From the NCBI RefSeq assembly GCF_000281715.2, contig NZ_CP124576.1, positions 7,501 through 71,500 of the forward strand: a stretch of DNA of 64,000 nucleotides. The letters are read 5' to 3'. Shown here in pieces: positions 20,461-29,268 of the stretch (the first letter of the stretch is position 1; every line of letters starts with the position of its first letter). The notes under the pieces are model-generated. The model worked only from the letters and a program-made list of their open reading frames with translations. It had not been told where the DNA came from and made no database searches. The translations under genes and the position numbers were made by a program. The DNA comes from Sphingobium sp. AP49 (GTDB lineage Bacteria > Pseudomonadota > Alphaproteobacteria > Sphingomonadales > Sphingomonadaceae).

Positions 20461-22872
20461 CTAATCCGCGCGCATGGCTTCGGCCACCAGCGCCTCAGCC
20501 TCGATCAGCAGCGCGTCCTCCGCATCGCGCTGCGCCACCTGTTCACGGCCGATCAGGATCAGCAGCGGCACGGCGAGCGGGCTGACCCGGTCGAGCGGCA
20601 CATGCAGCATGGTCGACGCCGCCCGGTCGATCAGGTCGCCGAGCCGCCCGACATCGGTCATCCGTGCCCGCGCATCGGCCCAGGCGGCCTTCAGCAGCAG
20701 ATGGTCGGGCTGATATTTGCGCAGCACATCATAGATGAGGTCGGTGGAAAAGGTCACCTGCCGCCCGGTCTTGCGCTTGCCGGGATGCTGGCGCTCGATC
20801 AGGCCGGAGATCACGGCGACATCGCGAAAGGCGCGCTTGAGCAAGCTCGACTGCTCGACCCAGTCGACAAATTCATGATCGAGGATATCGGCGGAAAACA
20901 GGCTCTGCGGATCGGTCACGGGCTTGAGGCCATAGACGGCGAGCGCATAATCGTTCGACACGAAGCCCAGCGGCATCAGCCCCTGCGCGTCCATCCGCCG
21001 GGTCAGCAACATGCCGAGCGACTGGTGTGCGTTCCAGCCCTCGAAACTGTAGCAGACCATATAATGGCGCCCCTCATGCGGGAAGCTTTCGACCAGCAGC
21101 TGCCCCGGCTGCGGCAGTGCGGAGCGGGCGCGCTGCACCTCCAGCCATTCGCGCACATCGTCGGGGAAACGGTGCCAGGCGTCGGGTTCGGCCAGGAAAT
21201 GGCGCACCCGGTCGGCCAGCCGCGTCGACATCGCCATGCGGGTGCCGCCCCAACTGGGGATGCGCGCACTCTTGCTCGTCGCGCGGACCACCAGATCGCT
21301 GGTGTCCATCCGCACCACCTCCAGCGCCATGCCGGAGAAGAAGAAGCTGTCCCCCGGCCGCAGGGTGGCGGCAAAGCTCTCCTCCACCGTGCCGAGCTTG
21401 CGCCCATTGGCAAAGCGCACCGCCAGCGCGGGCTGGTCCACGATGATGCCGGCATTCATCCGGTGCTGCTGGATGAATTTCGGGTGCGACACCCGCCATG
21501 TGCCGTCGCCCTCCCGCACCAGCCGCTTGAACCGGTCATAGGCGCGCAGCGCATAGCCGCCGCCCTCGATGAAATGCAGCACATGGGCAAAGCCCTCGTC
21601 CGTCAGCGCGCTATAGGGAGTGGCGGAGCGGATTTCGGCCAGCAATTCCTCCTCGCGGAACGGCCCGGCGCAGGCGATCGCCATCACATGCTGGGCCAGC
21701 ACATCGAGCGCACCGGGACGGAAATAATCGGCGTCCCGCTCCCCCGCCTCGACCGCGTCCAGTGCCGCGCGCGCCTCCAGATATTCGAAGCGATTGCCGG
21801 GGATCAATATCGCCTCCGACGCCATGTCGAGCCGGTGATTGGCGCGGCCGATGCGCTGGAGCAGGCGCGAACTGCCCTTGGGCGCGCCCATCTGGATCAC
21901 GCAGTCGACATTGCCCCAGTCGACGCCGAGGTCGAGCGAAGCGGTCGCGACCAGCGCGCGCAGTTTCCCCGCCGCCATCGCCGATTCGACCTTGCGCCGC
22001 GCCTCGATCGACAGGCTGCCATGATGGATGGCGATCGGCAGGTTCGCGTCATTGACCGACCATAATTCCTGGAAGATGAGTTCGGCCAGACCGCGCGTGT
22101 TGCAGAAGACGAGCGTGGTCTGCCGCGCGGCGATCTCCGCCATCACCTGGCTCGCGGCATATTTGCCCGAATGGCCCGACCAGGGCACCCGCCCCTCCGG
22201 GATCAGGATGGTGACGTCGGGCTCGGCCCCGGCCTCCCCCAGCACCGGCGTCACCGCATCGATATCGCCATCGGGCGCCAGCCAGGCGCGATAGGCATCG
22301 ACATCGGCCACCGTCGCCGACAGCGCCACCCGGCGCAGGTCCGGGTTGATCGCCTGCAACCGCGCCATGGAGAGATTAAGCAGATCACCGCGCTTCTGCG
22401 TGGCAAAGGCATGGACCTCATCGACGATGACGGTGCGCAAATGCTCGAACAGCAGCGCCGCGTCGGGATAGCTCAACAGCAGCGACAGGGATTCGGGCGT
22501 GGTCAGTAATATCTGCGGCGGCCGCACCCGCTGCCGCGCCTTGCGGTCGGACGGGGTGTCGCCGGTGCGCGTCTCCACCCGGATCGGCAGCCCCATCTCC
22601 TCGATCGGCGTCAGCAGGTTGCGCCGCACATCGACCGCGAGCGCCTTCAAGGGCGAGACATAGAGGGTGTGCAGCCCGTCGGCGGGGTTCGCAATCAGGT
22701 CGGCGAGCGTCGGCAGGAAGCCCGCCAGCGTCTTGCCCGCCCCGGTCGGCGCCACCAGCAGCGCATGCTCTCCCCGCTGCGCCGCCGCCAGCATATCCAC
22801 CTGATGCCGTCGCACCCGCCAGCCGCGCGCGGCGAACCAGTCGGTGAGGATGGAAGGAAGCGCGGGTGGCAT
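20461..22872 (-). CDS. Ligase-associated DNA damage response DEXH-box helicase (Lhr-like)
   Basis: 803-residue superfamily 2 helicase. Walker A is APTGAGKT (41-48), the DEVH box lies in TVIVDEVHAFATQKRGD, motif III is SATVAD and motif VI is QRIGRANHR. The length and the C-terminal half match the Lhr-like helicases found with ATP-dependent DNA ligase, an exonuclease and the phosphoesterase PdeM. Only PdeM occurs in this window, and it is 40 kb away. The ATG at 22872 gives the usual N-terminus. A repair role is inferred from the family. Confidence 0.9.
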   Translation of the reverse strand: MPPALPSILTDWFAARGWRVRRHQVDMLAAAQRGEHALLVAPTGAGKTLAGFLPTLADLIANPADGLHTLYVSPLKALAVDVRRNLLTPIEEMGLPIRVETRTGDTPSDRKARQRVRPPQILLTTPESLSLLLSYPDAALLFEHLRTVIVDEVHAFATQKRGDLLNLSMARLQAINPDLRRVALSATVADVDAYRAWLAPDGDIDAVTPVLGEAGAEPDVTILIPEGRVPWSGHSGKYAASQVMAEIAARQTTLVFCNTRGLAELIFQELWSVNDANLPIAIHHGSLSIEARRKVESAMAAGKLRALVATASLDLGVDWGNVDCVIQMGAPKGSSRLLQRIGRANHRLDMASEAILIPGNRFEYLEARAALDAVEAGERDADYFRPGALDVLAQHVMAIACAGPFREEELLAEIRSATPYSALTDEGFAHVLHFIEGGGYALRAYDRFKRLVREGDGTWRVSHPKFIQQHRMNAGIIVDQPALAVRFANGRKLGTVEESFAATLRPGDSFFFSGMALEVVRMDTSDLVVRATSKSARIPSWGGTRMAMSTRLADRVRHFLAEPDAWHRFPDDVREWLEVQRARSALPQPGQLLVESFPHEGRHYMVCYSFEGWNAHQSLGMLLTRRMDAQGLMPLGFVSNDYALAVYGLKPVTDPQSLFSADILDHEFVDWVEQSSLLKRAFRDVAVISGLIERQHPGKRKTGRQVTFSTDLIYDVLRKYQPDHLLLKAAWADARARMTDVGRLGDLIDRAASTMLHVPLDRVSPLAVPLLILIGREQVAQRDAEDALLIEAEALVAEAMRAD

Positions 22873-23213
22873 CGAGGTAGATGTAGGGGGTGCGGGGGAT
22901 GGGGGGAAGTGGTGGGGGCTATGAGGCTTTATCGCTTTGCGCCGATCCCATTTATCCCATTAAATTCTGTTGGTAATTGGAAGCGGACGACCAAGTTGCT
23001 CGCTCACGCTCATGACCAGCCCTGAAACAAAACCGTCATTCATTTAGGCCACCAAAAATGACGGATTTTATCAAATTCAGTATGCCAGTGATGACCTCCG
23101 GTCGATATTCTATTTAGCGCCCCCACCCAACATATCGGCCATAAAATTTATCTAATTACATTGAATTGATTTGACTCCCAGGTACAACAGCAGAGGGCGA
23201 TTTGGGGGATAAA
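22873..23213. other. AT-richer intergenic region before the orphan gene
   Basis: About 340 bases without a supportable gene. Composition changes sharply near 22960 from GC-rich to AT-rich. The only clear structure is an inverted repeat at 23033-23064 (CCGTCATT/AATGACGG, 16-base loop, flanked by A and T runs), which may be a terminator or operator. The promoter of the following gene should lie in the AT-rich part near 23130-23180. Confidence 0.5.
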
Positions 23214-24038
23214 ATGCGTTGGTCGATGGCTTGGAAGAGCTTAAGCGCTAGTGGAGTGATTACCGGAATTCTACTGGGCGTCCTAGGCGATGGCATAATC
23301 GTTAGGGCGACAGCCGGAGCATTGGCAGGCGGTGCAGTTTTAGGCGCCTTACTTCTTCCAGGTATACGTCGCCTCTCGATATTAAAGGGCAGCCCACTCG
23401 AAGCGACTTTCGTCAGCTCTGACGGAGAGGTCCGCAATGTTTGGTTATTGGGAAAAACGAGATACCAGGCCCAAGGGAAGCATTATCCAGACGAAAGGGT
23501 CCTGCTCAAATGGGCCGAAACCTACCGGCACGGAATAACTCAAGCCTCTGATAAGAATGGTCGGATTCTAGGCTATCTGTCGGTCTGGCCGGTTACAGAA
23601 TCCTGCTTTGAAGCAATCAGAAGCGGTGCTTTGCTAGAAGATGATATAACCGACGAACATATTGCTCTCGCACAGGACCGCCCCCACTCATTTTGGTATA
23701 TCGCTGATATTTTCAGGGGAGAGAGGGTTCGGGGCATACATGGATCGGTGCTGGAATACGTAATCAATTTTTTGGTTGCTTCCTTTTTTGCAAACCACAG
23801 CAAAACAGGTGCACTTCCGAATGATGGGTCAATTGAGATGATCGCTTTCGCAGCCACCTCTCAAGGTAAAAACCTTTTAAAGGCGTTTGGTTTTGGCCTC
23901 GCTCAAGGGTCAACGAAGGCAACCGGCAGTCTTCCGGTTTATTATCTTTGCCTCTCAACCAAGGGGCGCAACAGCGCTCTCCAGGCCGCGCTGAACAATA
24001 TGATAAAATTGCGGCGCAAAGTCAGCATACTGGACTGA
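23214..24038 (+). CDS. Orphan protein with two membrane segments and a possible GNAT-like domain; likely acquired
   Basis: 274 residues from ATG 23214, preceded by GGGGGA; a TTG at 23202 is also possible. The N-terminus has a glycine-rich hydrophobic region (about residues 10-50; SGVITGILLGVLGDGIIV). The rest resembles an acetyltransferase-like fold, with RILGYLSVWPVTESCFEAI and a later FAATSQGKNLLKAFGFGLAQG. That assignment is tentative. Base composition differs strongly from the neighbours: the 60 bases from 23761 are about 38% G+C, and AT-rich codons such as TTA, ATA and AGA appear. No mobility gene flanks it. I do not recognise a specific function. Confidence 0.65.
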   Translation: MRWSMAWKSLSASGVITGILLGVLGDGIIVRATAGALAGGAVLGALLLPGIRRLSILKGSPLEATFVSSDGEVRNVWLLGKTRYQAQGKHYPDERVLLKWAETYRHGITQASDKNGRILGYLSVWPVTESCFEAIRSGALLEDDITDEHIALAQDRPHSFWYIADIFRGERVRGIHGSVLEYVINFLVASFFANHSKTGALPNDGSIEMIAFAATSQGKNLLKAFGFGLAQGSTKATGSLPVYYLCLSTKGRNSALQAALNNMIKLRRKVSILD

Positions 24039-24285
24039 GTGTAGTTCCTACTTTTGCCGGGCAGGAGCAGGCAACTGAGCAGACTCAGCCGACATGCCAA
24101 ATGGCGACTCGTTCAGCCCACGAATCTAAATCTGACAGTTCGCAATTGATCAGCTTTTCTAGAAACAATCATACTCCGCGACGAAAGATTATATCACTCT
24201 CGACTGGCCCCCTGCCCCGCTCCTGCGTTACACTCCCGCCATCCATGAGCGGCACAGCAGAGGCCGCCAGATGCAGGAGAATGAC

Positions 24286-25638
24286 ATGACCGGCGAAACC
24301 CCGCCCCCCGTCACCGAAGCCGACCTGACCGGCGCCGAGCCGCCCCATAATCGCCGCCGCCCCAAGGCGCCGATCCTGGAGATTGACGGCCGCAAGCTGA
24401 AGCCCGCGACCCTGATGATGGGCCATGGCTATGACCCGACCCTGTCGGAAGGATCGCTGAAACCCCCGATCTTCCTCACCTCCACCTTCGCCTTCGAGAG
24501 CGCGGCCGCGGGCAAGCGCCATTTCGAGGGGGTGACCGGCATCCGGCCCGGCGGCGCCGAGGGGCTGGTCTATTCGCGCTTCAACGGCCCCAATCAGGAA
24601 ATTGCCGAGGATCGGCTGTCGGTGTGGGAGGAAGCGGAGGACGCCTTGCTCTTTTCCAGCGGCATGTCGGCGATCGCCACCACCCTGCTCGCCTTGGTGC
24701 AGCCGGGCGACGTCATCGTCCATTCGGCGCCGCTTTATGCCGCGACCGAATCGCTGATCGGCCGCATCCTCGGCCGCTTCGGGGTGCAATGGCTCGATTT
24801 CCCCGCCGGCGCGACCGAGGACGAGATTGGCGCGGTGATCGAGAAGGCCAAGGGGCTAGGCCGGGTCGCGATGCTCTATCTGGAAAGCCCGGCCAACCCG
24901 ACCAATGTGCTGGTCGATCTGGAGGCGGTGGTCGCGCGGCGCGATGCGCTGTTCGCGGGCGAAGATCATGTCCCGCCGATCGCGATCGACAATACCTTCC
25001 TGGGGCCGCTGTGGCACCGGCCGATCAACCATGGCGCCGACCTCGTCATCTACAGCCTGACCAAATATGCCGGCGGGCATAGCGATCTGGTCGCGGGCGG
25101 CGTGCTCGGCTCCAATGCCCTCATCAACAGCATCCGCCTAATGCGCAACACGATCGGGACGATTCTCGACCCGCACAGCGCCTGGATGCTGCTGCGCAGC
25201 CTAGAGACGCTGGAATTGCGGATGAGCCGTGCGGGCGAGAATGCGCAGAAGGTCTGCACCTGGCTGAAGGACCAGCCGCAGGTGGAGAAGGTCGTCTATC
25301 TCGGCTTCCCGGAGACTGAGCGGCAGGCCGATATCTATCGCCGCCATTGCACCGGCGCCGGCTCCACCTTCTCGCTCTATCTGAAGGGTGGCGAGGCGGA
25401 GGCCTTTGCCTTTCTCGACGCGCTCAAGATCGCCAAGCTGGCGGTGAGTCTCGGCGGCACCGAGACGCTGGCCAGCCACCCCGCCGCGATGACCCATTTG
25501 TCGGTGCCGGCCGAGCGCAAGAAGGCGCTGGCGATCGGCGACAATATGGTGCGCATCTCAATCGGCTGCGAGGATGCCGACGATCTGATCGCCGACTTCG
25601 CCCAGGCGCTGAAGGCTATCGAAGGAAAGGGCGGATAA
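24286..25638 (+). CDS. Cystathionine gamma-synthase family PLP-dependent enzyme
   Basis: 450 residues of the Cys/Met metabolism PLP-dependent family. The PLP lysine is in VIYSLTKYAGGHSDLVAGG, and SSGMSAIATTLLALVQPGD and LESPANPTNVLVDL are standard cofactor-binding segments. Members perform gamma-synthase or gamma-lyase reactions in transsulfuration; which one applies here cannot be read from sequence. An unusual proline-rich N-terminal extension of about 35 residues precedes the core. GGAGA sits five bases before ATG 24286, making it better than ATG 24271. The next gene starts within its stop codon. Confidence 0.85.
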   Translation: MTGETPPPVTEADLTGAEPPHNRRRPKAPILEIDGRKLKPATLMMGHGYDPTLSEGSLKPPIFLTSTFAFESAAAGKRHFEGVTGIRPGGAEGLVYSRFNGPNQEIAEDRLSVWEEAEDALLFSSGMSAIATTLLALVQPGDVIVHSAPLYAATESLIGRILGRFGVQWLDFPAGATEDEIGAVIEKAKGLGRVAMLYLESPANPTNVLVDLEAVVARRDALFAGEDHVPPIAIDNTFLGPLWHRPINHGADLVIYSLTKYAGGHSDLVAGGVLGSNALINSIRLMRNTIGTILDPHSAWMLLRSLETLELRMSRAGENAQKVCTWLKDQPQVEKVVYLGFPETERQADIYRRHCTGAGSTFSLYLKGGEAEAFAFLDALKIAKLAVSLGGTETLASHPAAMTHLSVPAERKKALAIGDNMVRISIGCEDADDLIADFAQALKAIEGKGG

Positions 25639-26570
25639 TGGCCCATCTGCGCCCGGTCATCCTGATCGCCCAGCCCCATCTGGCGCCGCTGCTGACCATT
25701 TTGGCGATGCAATATGACGTCATGGGGCTATGGGAGGAGGCCGGGCGCGCCCGCCTTGGCGAGGCGGAGATAGTGGTGACGGCCGGCGAGTTCCGGCTCG
25801 ATCCCGCCATGCTGGCAGCGATGGGCCGGCTGCGGCTGATCGCCTGCTTCACCGTCGGCTATGACGGGGTCGACCTCGACTGGGCGCGAGCGAACGGCAT
25901 CGCCGTCAGCCATGCCGGCGACGCCAATGCGGAGGATGTCGCCGACCATGCGATCGGCCTGATCCTGGCTCATCGGCGCCAGATCGTCAGCGGCGACCGG
26001 GCCTTGCGCGCGGGCGAATGGCTGCCCGGCGGCAAGACCATCACTCGGTCGATCGCCGGCGCCCGGCTGGGCATTGTCGGCATGGGCAGCATCGGCATCG
26101 CCATCGCGGCGCGCGCCGATGCCCTGCGCATGGCGACCCGCTGGTGGGGGCCGCGCGACAAGCCCGGCCTCGCCTGGCCGCGCAGCGAGAGCCTGGCGGT
26201 ACTGGCAAGCGAGAGCGACATATTGGTGATCGCGGCGCGGGCGACCGACGACAATCGCGGCATGATGTCCGCCGCGATCATCGATGCGCTTGGCCCGGAC
26301 AGCCTGCTCGTCAATGTCGCGCGCGGGCAATTGGTGGACGAGGATGCGCTGATCGATGCCCTGCGCGCCGGCCGGCTGGGCGGCGCGGCGCTCGACGTCT
26401 ATGCGCAGGAACCGACCGATCCGGCACGCTGGGCCGATGTGCCGAACTGCATCCTGACCCCGCACACCGGCGGCGCGACCGATGCGGCGGTGGCGCAGAT
26501 GGCGCAGATGCTGCTCGCCAATATCCGCGCCTTTGTGGCGGAGGAACCACTGCCCAATCCGGTCCTCTGA
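25638..26570 (+). CDS. D-2-hydroxyacid dehydrogenase (NAD(P)H-dependent)
   Basis: 310 residues. Family landmarks are the Rossmann loop LGIVGMGSIGIAIAARA, the segment LLVNVARGQLVDEDALIDAL and the catalytic His in ILTPHTGGATD. Enzymes of this group reduce glyoxylate, hydroxypyruvate or other 2-keto acids. The ATG overlaps the last base of the upstream stop (TAATG), so it is translated together with the PLP enzyme; a link to removal of a 2-keto acid product is possible but inferred. Confidence 0.88.
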   Translation: MAHLRPVILIAQPHLAPLLTILAMQYDVMGLWEEAGRARLGEAEIVVTAGEFRLDPAMLAAMGRLRLIACFTVGYDGVDLDWARANGIAVSHAGDANAEDVADHAIGLILAHRRQIVSGDRALRAGEWLPGGKTITRSIAGARLGIVGMGSIGIAIAARADALRMATRWWGPRDKPGLAWPRSESLAVLASESDILVIAARATDDNRGMMSAAIIDALGPDSLLVNVARGQLVDEDALIDALRAGRLGGAALDVYAQEPTDPARWADVPNCILTPHTGGATDAAVAQMAQMLLANIRAFVAEEPLPNPVL

Positions 26571-26631
26571 ACCAAGCCGCATGTCCAAACGTTGAGCGCC
26601 GACATGGCCGATCGGGCCGGACGGGAGAGCG

Positions 26632-28491
26632 ATGCGAATGGCCACAGGGGCGAAGCGATGGGTGGTGCGTGGGCTGGTCGGCCTGGTCCTGCTCTGTGCG
26701 ATCCTGCTGCTGGCGCTCGCCGCCTTTCCCTGGGGATGGATGAAAGGGCCGATCGAGCGCCGCCTGTCCGACCGTATCGGCAAGCCGGTGACGATCGGCG
26801 CGATGGCGCGGGAGGACAGCCTGTCCTTCCACCCCCTCGTTACCCTGCGCGACCTGCGCGTGCCGCAACCCGGCTGGATCAGGCCCGCCCTGCCCGACTT
26901 GGCCCAAATCGGCGAGATCCGCGCCGGCTTTTCGGTCTGGGGCCTGCTGACCGGCGGGCCGGTGCTGGAGCGGCTGGAGGCGCACCGCGCCCGGCTCCAT
27001 TTCTATCGCGACGCGCAGGGCCGCGAGAACTGGAGCGGCGAGCGCAGCAAGGGTAGCGACAGGCGCGGCGGCCATCCGGCGCTGCACAGCCTGGTCGTTA
27101 CCGACAGCCGCATCGCCTATCGCGACGACAAGCGCGGGCGATCGGTAGATGCCGCGCTGATGGTCGATTCGCGCGGCCTGCGCCTGTCGGGCAACGGCGA
27201 TGTGCGCGGCCATCCCGTGACCGTCACCGCGACTGGCGGCCCGATCCTCGACAACCGGCCGGGCCAGCGCTGGCCGTTCGATGCGGCGATCAGTGGCGAG
27301 GCGGTCGGCTTCACCCTCAAGGGCACGATGGATGGACCGCTCGACATCGGCCATCTGCGCGGCGAGGCGACCGCCCATGGCACCGACCTCGCTTTGCTCG
27401 ACGCGATCATCGAGGCCGGCCTGCCCGGCACCCAACCGGTCAGGCTGACCGCGCGGGTGGTACGCGACCGGCCGGACTGGATCGTCGAGGGATTGAAAGG
27501 CACGATCGGCCGGTCCGACATTGCCGGCCATGCCACCATCCGCAAGCGCGATGGCCGCACCCGGATCGACGGCGCGCTGAGCGCCGATCGCTTCGATTTC
27601 GACGATCTGTCGAGCAACGCCGGCAAGGCGAAAGCGGCGGCCAAGCGCGCGCAGCTTGGGCCGCGCCTGATCCCCGATACGGCCATCGACCTCGCCACCG
27701 TCGATCATACCGACGGCAAATTGGACCTCAAGGTCCGGCAATTGCTGTGGCCCGGCCCCAGCCCCTTCCGTTCCCTGACCGGCTCAGTCAGCCTGGAGCG
27801 CAGCCGACTGTCGGTCGAACCGCTGACGCTGGGCCTGACCCGTGGCACGCTGTCGGGGCGGATCGGCGTCAACCAGCGTGACGGCGGCCCCCTGCTCGAT
27901 ATCGCAATGGCATTGCAGGGCGCGCGCCTGCTCGATTTCTTCCCCGACGCGCAGATCGACGGCGCGCTGGATGGCCGGGTCGCGGTCAAGGGGCGTGGCC
28001 GGACGATCCGTCAGGCCATCGGCACGTCGACCGGCATCATCGCATTGGTCGCGCGCGATGGCCGCATTCCGGACCGGACCGCCGCTTTGATGGGGCAGGA
28101 TGTCGGCCGCGGCCTGACCTTGTCGAAGCGCAAGGAGGCCGTCCTGCGCTGCATCATCACCCGGCTCGACATCCGCGACGGCTTTGCCCGGCCCAGCCCG
28201 GTGCTGATCGACACCTCACGCGCCCAGACAAGCGCCGTTGGCACGATCCGCCTGTCGGACGAGCGCCTGGCGCTGGCACTGAGCGGCATCCCCAAGCAGG
28301 ACAGCCTGTTGCGGCTGAAGGGCAGCGTGCCGGTCGGCGGCACGATCAAGGCGCCCGATATTCAGCTGCCCAAAGAAGCCCGTTCGGCCAAGGGCATAAT
28401 CAAGATGATCGGCAATGCGATCGGCGGCGAGAAACAGCCGACGGTGGGCGACGCCGATTGCGATGCGCTGGCCCGCACCGCGATGCGTTAG
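26632..28491 (+). CDS. AsmA family protein
   Basis: 619 residues with one N-terminal membrane helix (about 10-32, VVRGLVGLVLLCAILLLALAAF), then a long beta-rich periplasmic region. The AsmA opening is seen in PIERRLSDRIGKPVTIG and HPLVTLRDLRVPQPGW, and the conserved C-terminal AsmA block in PDRTAALMGQDVGRGLTL. AsmA-like proteins bridge the envelope and help move phospholipids to the outer membrane. A GGGAGAG ribosome site precedes ATG 26632. It stands next to an HAD phosphatase and an Mla-type operon, consistent with envelope lipid handling. Confidence 0.88.
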   Translation: MRMATGAKRWVVRGLVGLVLLCAILLLALAAFPWGWMKGPIERRLSDRIGKPVTIGAMAREDSLSFHPLVTLRDLRVPQPGWIRPALPDLAQIGEIRAGFSVWGLLTGGPVLERLEAHRARLHFYRDAQGRENWSGERSKGSDRRGGHPALHSLVVTDSRIAYRDDKRGRSVDAALMVDSRGLRLSGNGDVRGHPVTVTATGGPILDNRPGQRWPFDAAISGEAVGFTLKGTMDGPLDIGHLRGEATAHGTDLALLDAIIEAGLPGTQPVRLTARVVRDRPDWIVEGLKGTIGRSDIAGHATIRKRDGRTRIDGALSADRFDFDDLSSNAGKAKAAAKRAQLGPRLIPDTAIDLATVDHTDGKLDLKVRQLLWPGPSPFRSLTGSVSLERSRLSVEPLTLGLTRGTLSGRIGVNQRDGGPLLDIAMALQGARLLDFFPDAQIDGALDGRVAVKGRGRTIRQAIGTSTGIIALVARDGRIPDRTAALMGQDVGRGLTLSKRKEAVLRCIITRLDIRDGFARPSPVLIDTSRAQTSAVGTIRLSDERLALALSGIPKQDSLLRLKGSVPVGGTIKAPDIQLPKEARSAKGIIKMIGNAIGGEKQPTVGDADCDALARTAMR

Positions 28492-28495
28492 CGTT

Positions 28496-29170
28496 TCAGT
28501 TCCAGTCCACCCGCGTCCAGCCGCGCTCCGCCGCCAGCTTGGCGAGCGGCGGATGCGGGTTGGAAGCGAAGGCCTCGTCGGCGAACTCCAGCATCGGCGC
28601 ATCCGATACATGGTCAGAATAGGCGCGGATATGCGCCTGGCTGCGGTCGATCGCCTCGGCCGCCATCCACGCCTTGATCATCCGCAGCTTGCCGGTGTCG
28701 TAGCAATTCTCGCCGGAAATCTTGGCGCGCACATAGGGCAGATCCTGCCCGACATGGTCGGTCGCGATCACCACGTCAAAGCCCAGCCGCCGCGCGATCG
28801 CCTCGACATAGAGGCGGTAGGAGGCAGTGGCGAGCACCAGCCGATAACCGGCGGCGCGGTCCCGCGCGATCTGTTCCAGCGCGCCGGCCCGGACATTCTT
28901 GGCCATCACCTTGTCGGCATAGCTTTCGATATGCGGCATCAGCTTCGTCCGGTCGGCCCGGCCGCCGATCATCAGCCACTGGTTGGTTTCCTTGAGCGTC
29001 TGCCGGCTGATGAGCTTCACCACATAGGCCAGCATGACGAAGGGAATGAGCGGCAGGAACACCAGCCGCCAGGGCGCCATATGCGCCGCTACATGGATCA
29101 GGAATCCGGTGTAGGTGCCGGAAAAGGTGACCGTGCGGTCCATGTCGTAAATCGCCAGCCGATATGTCAT
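28496..29170 (-). CDS. HAD-IB family phosphatase
   Basis: 224 residues. The nucleophile motif is YDMDRTVT (Asp8 and Asp10), followed by a cap containing a hydrophobic stretch (PWRLVFLPLIPFVMLAYVV), then LVLATASYRLYVEAIA and AYSDHVSDAPML with the Mg-binding acidic residues. HAD-IB enzymes dephosphorylate small phosphomonoesters; several act on phospholipid head-group precursors. It is divergent from the Mla-type operon (98-base gap) and convergent with asmA (five bases between stops). The substrate is unknown. Confidence 0.88.
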   Translation of the reverse strand: MTYRLAIYDMDRTVTFSGTYTGFLIHVAAHMAPWRLVFLPLIPFVMLAYVVKLISRQTLKETNQWLMIGGRADRTKLMPHIESYADKVMAKNVRAGALEQIARDRAAGYRLVLATASYRLYVEAIARRLGFDVVIATDHVGQDLPYVRAKISGENCYDTGKLRMIKAWMAAEAIDRSQAHIRAYSDHVSDAPMLEFADEAFASNPHPPLAKLAAERGWTRVDWN

Positions 29171-29268
29171 GCCGTGTCCGAAACTTTTGCCCTTGCCCGT
29201 CGTTCTGTCTGGCGGATGGGCCGTTTCGGCTTGCCGCGCAACCGATAATGGACCACTAATCCCTCCGC

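Noticed and set aside
22960..24180. Prophage or integrative element
   Set aside because: Only one gene and no integrase, attachment repeat or tRNA is visible; low G+C alone supports acquisition, not an element type.
24039..24285. Riboswitch upstream of the cystathionine gamma-synthase family gene
   Set aside because: No SAM- or cobalamin-type conserved boxes or stable pairing could be found in this stretch.
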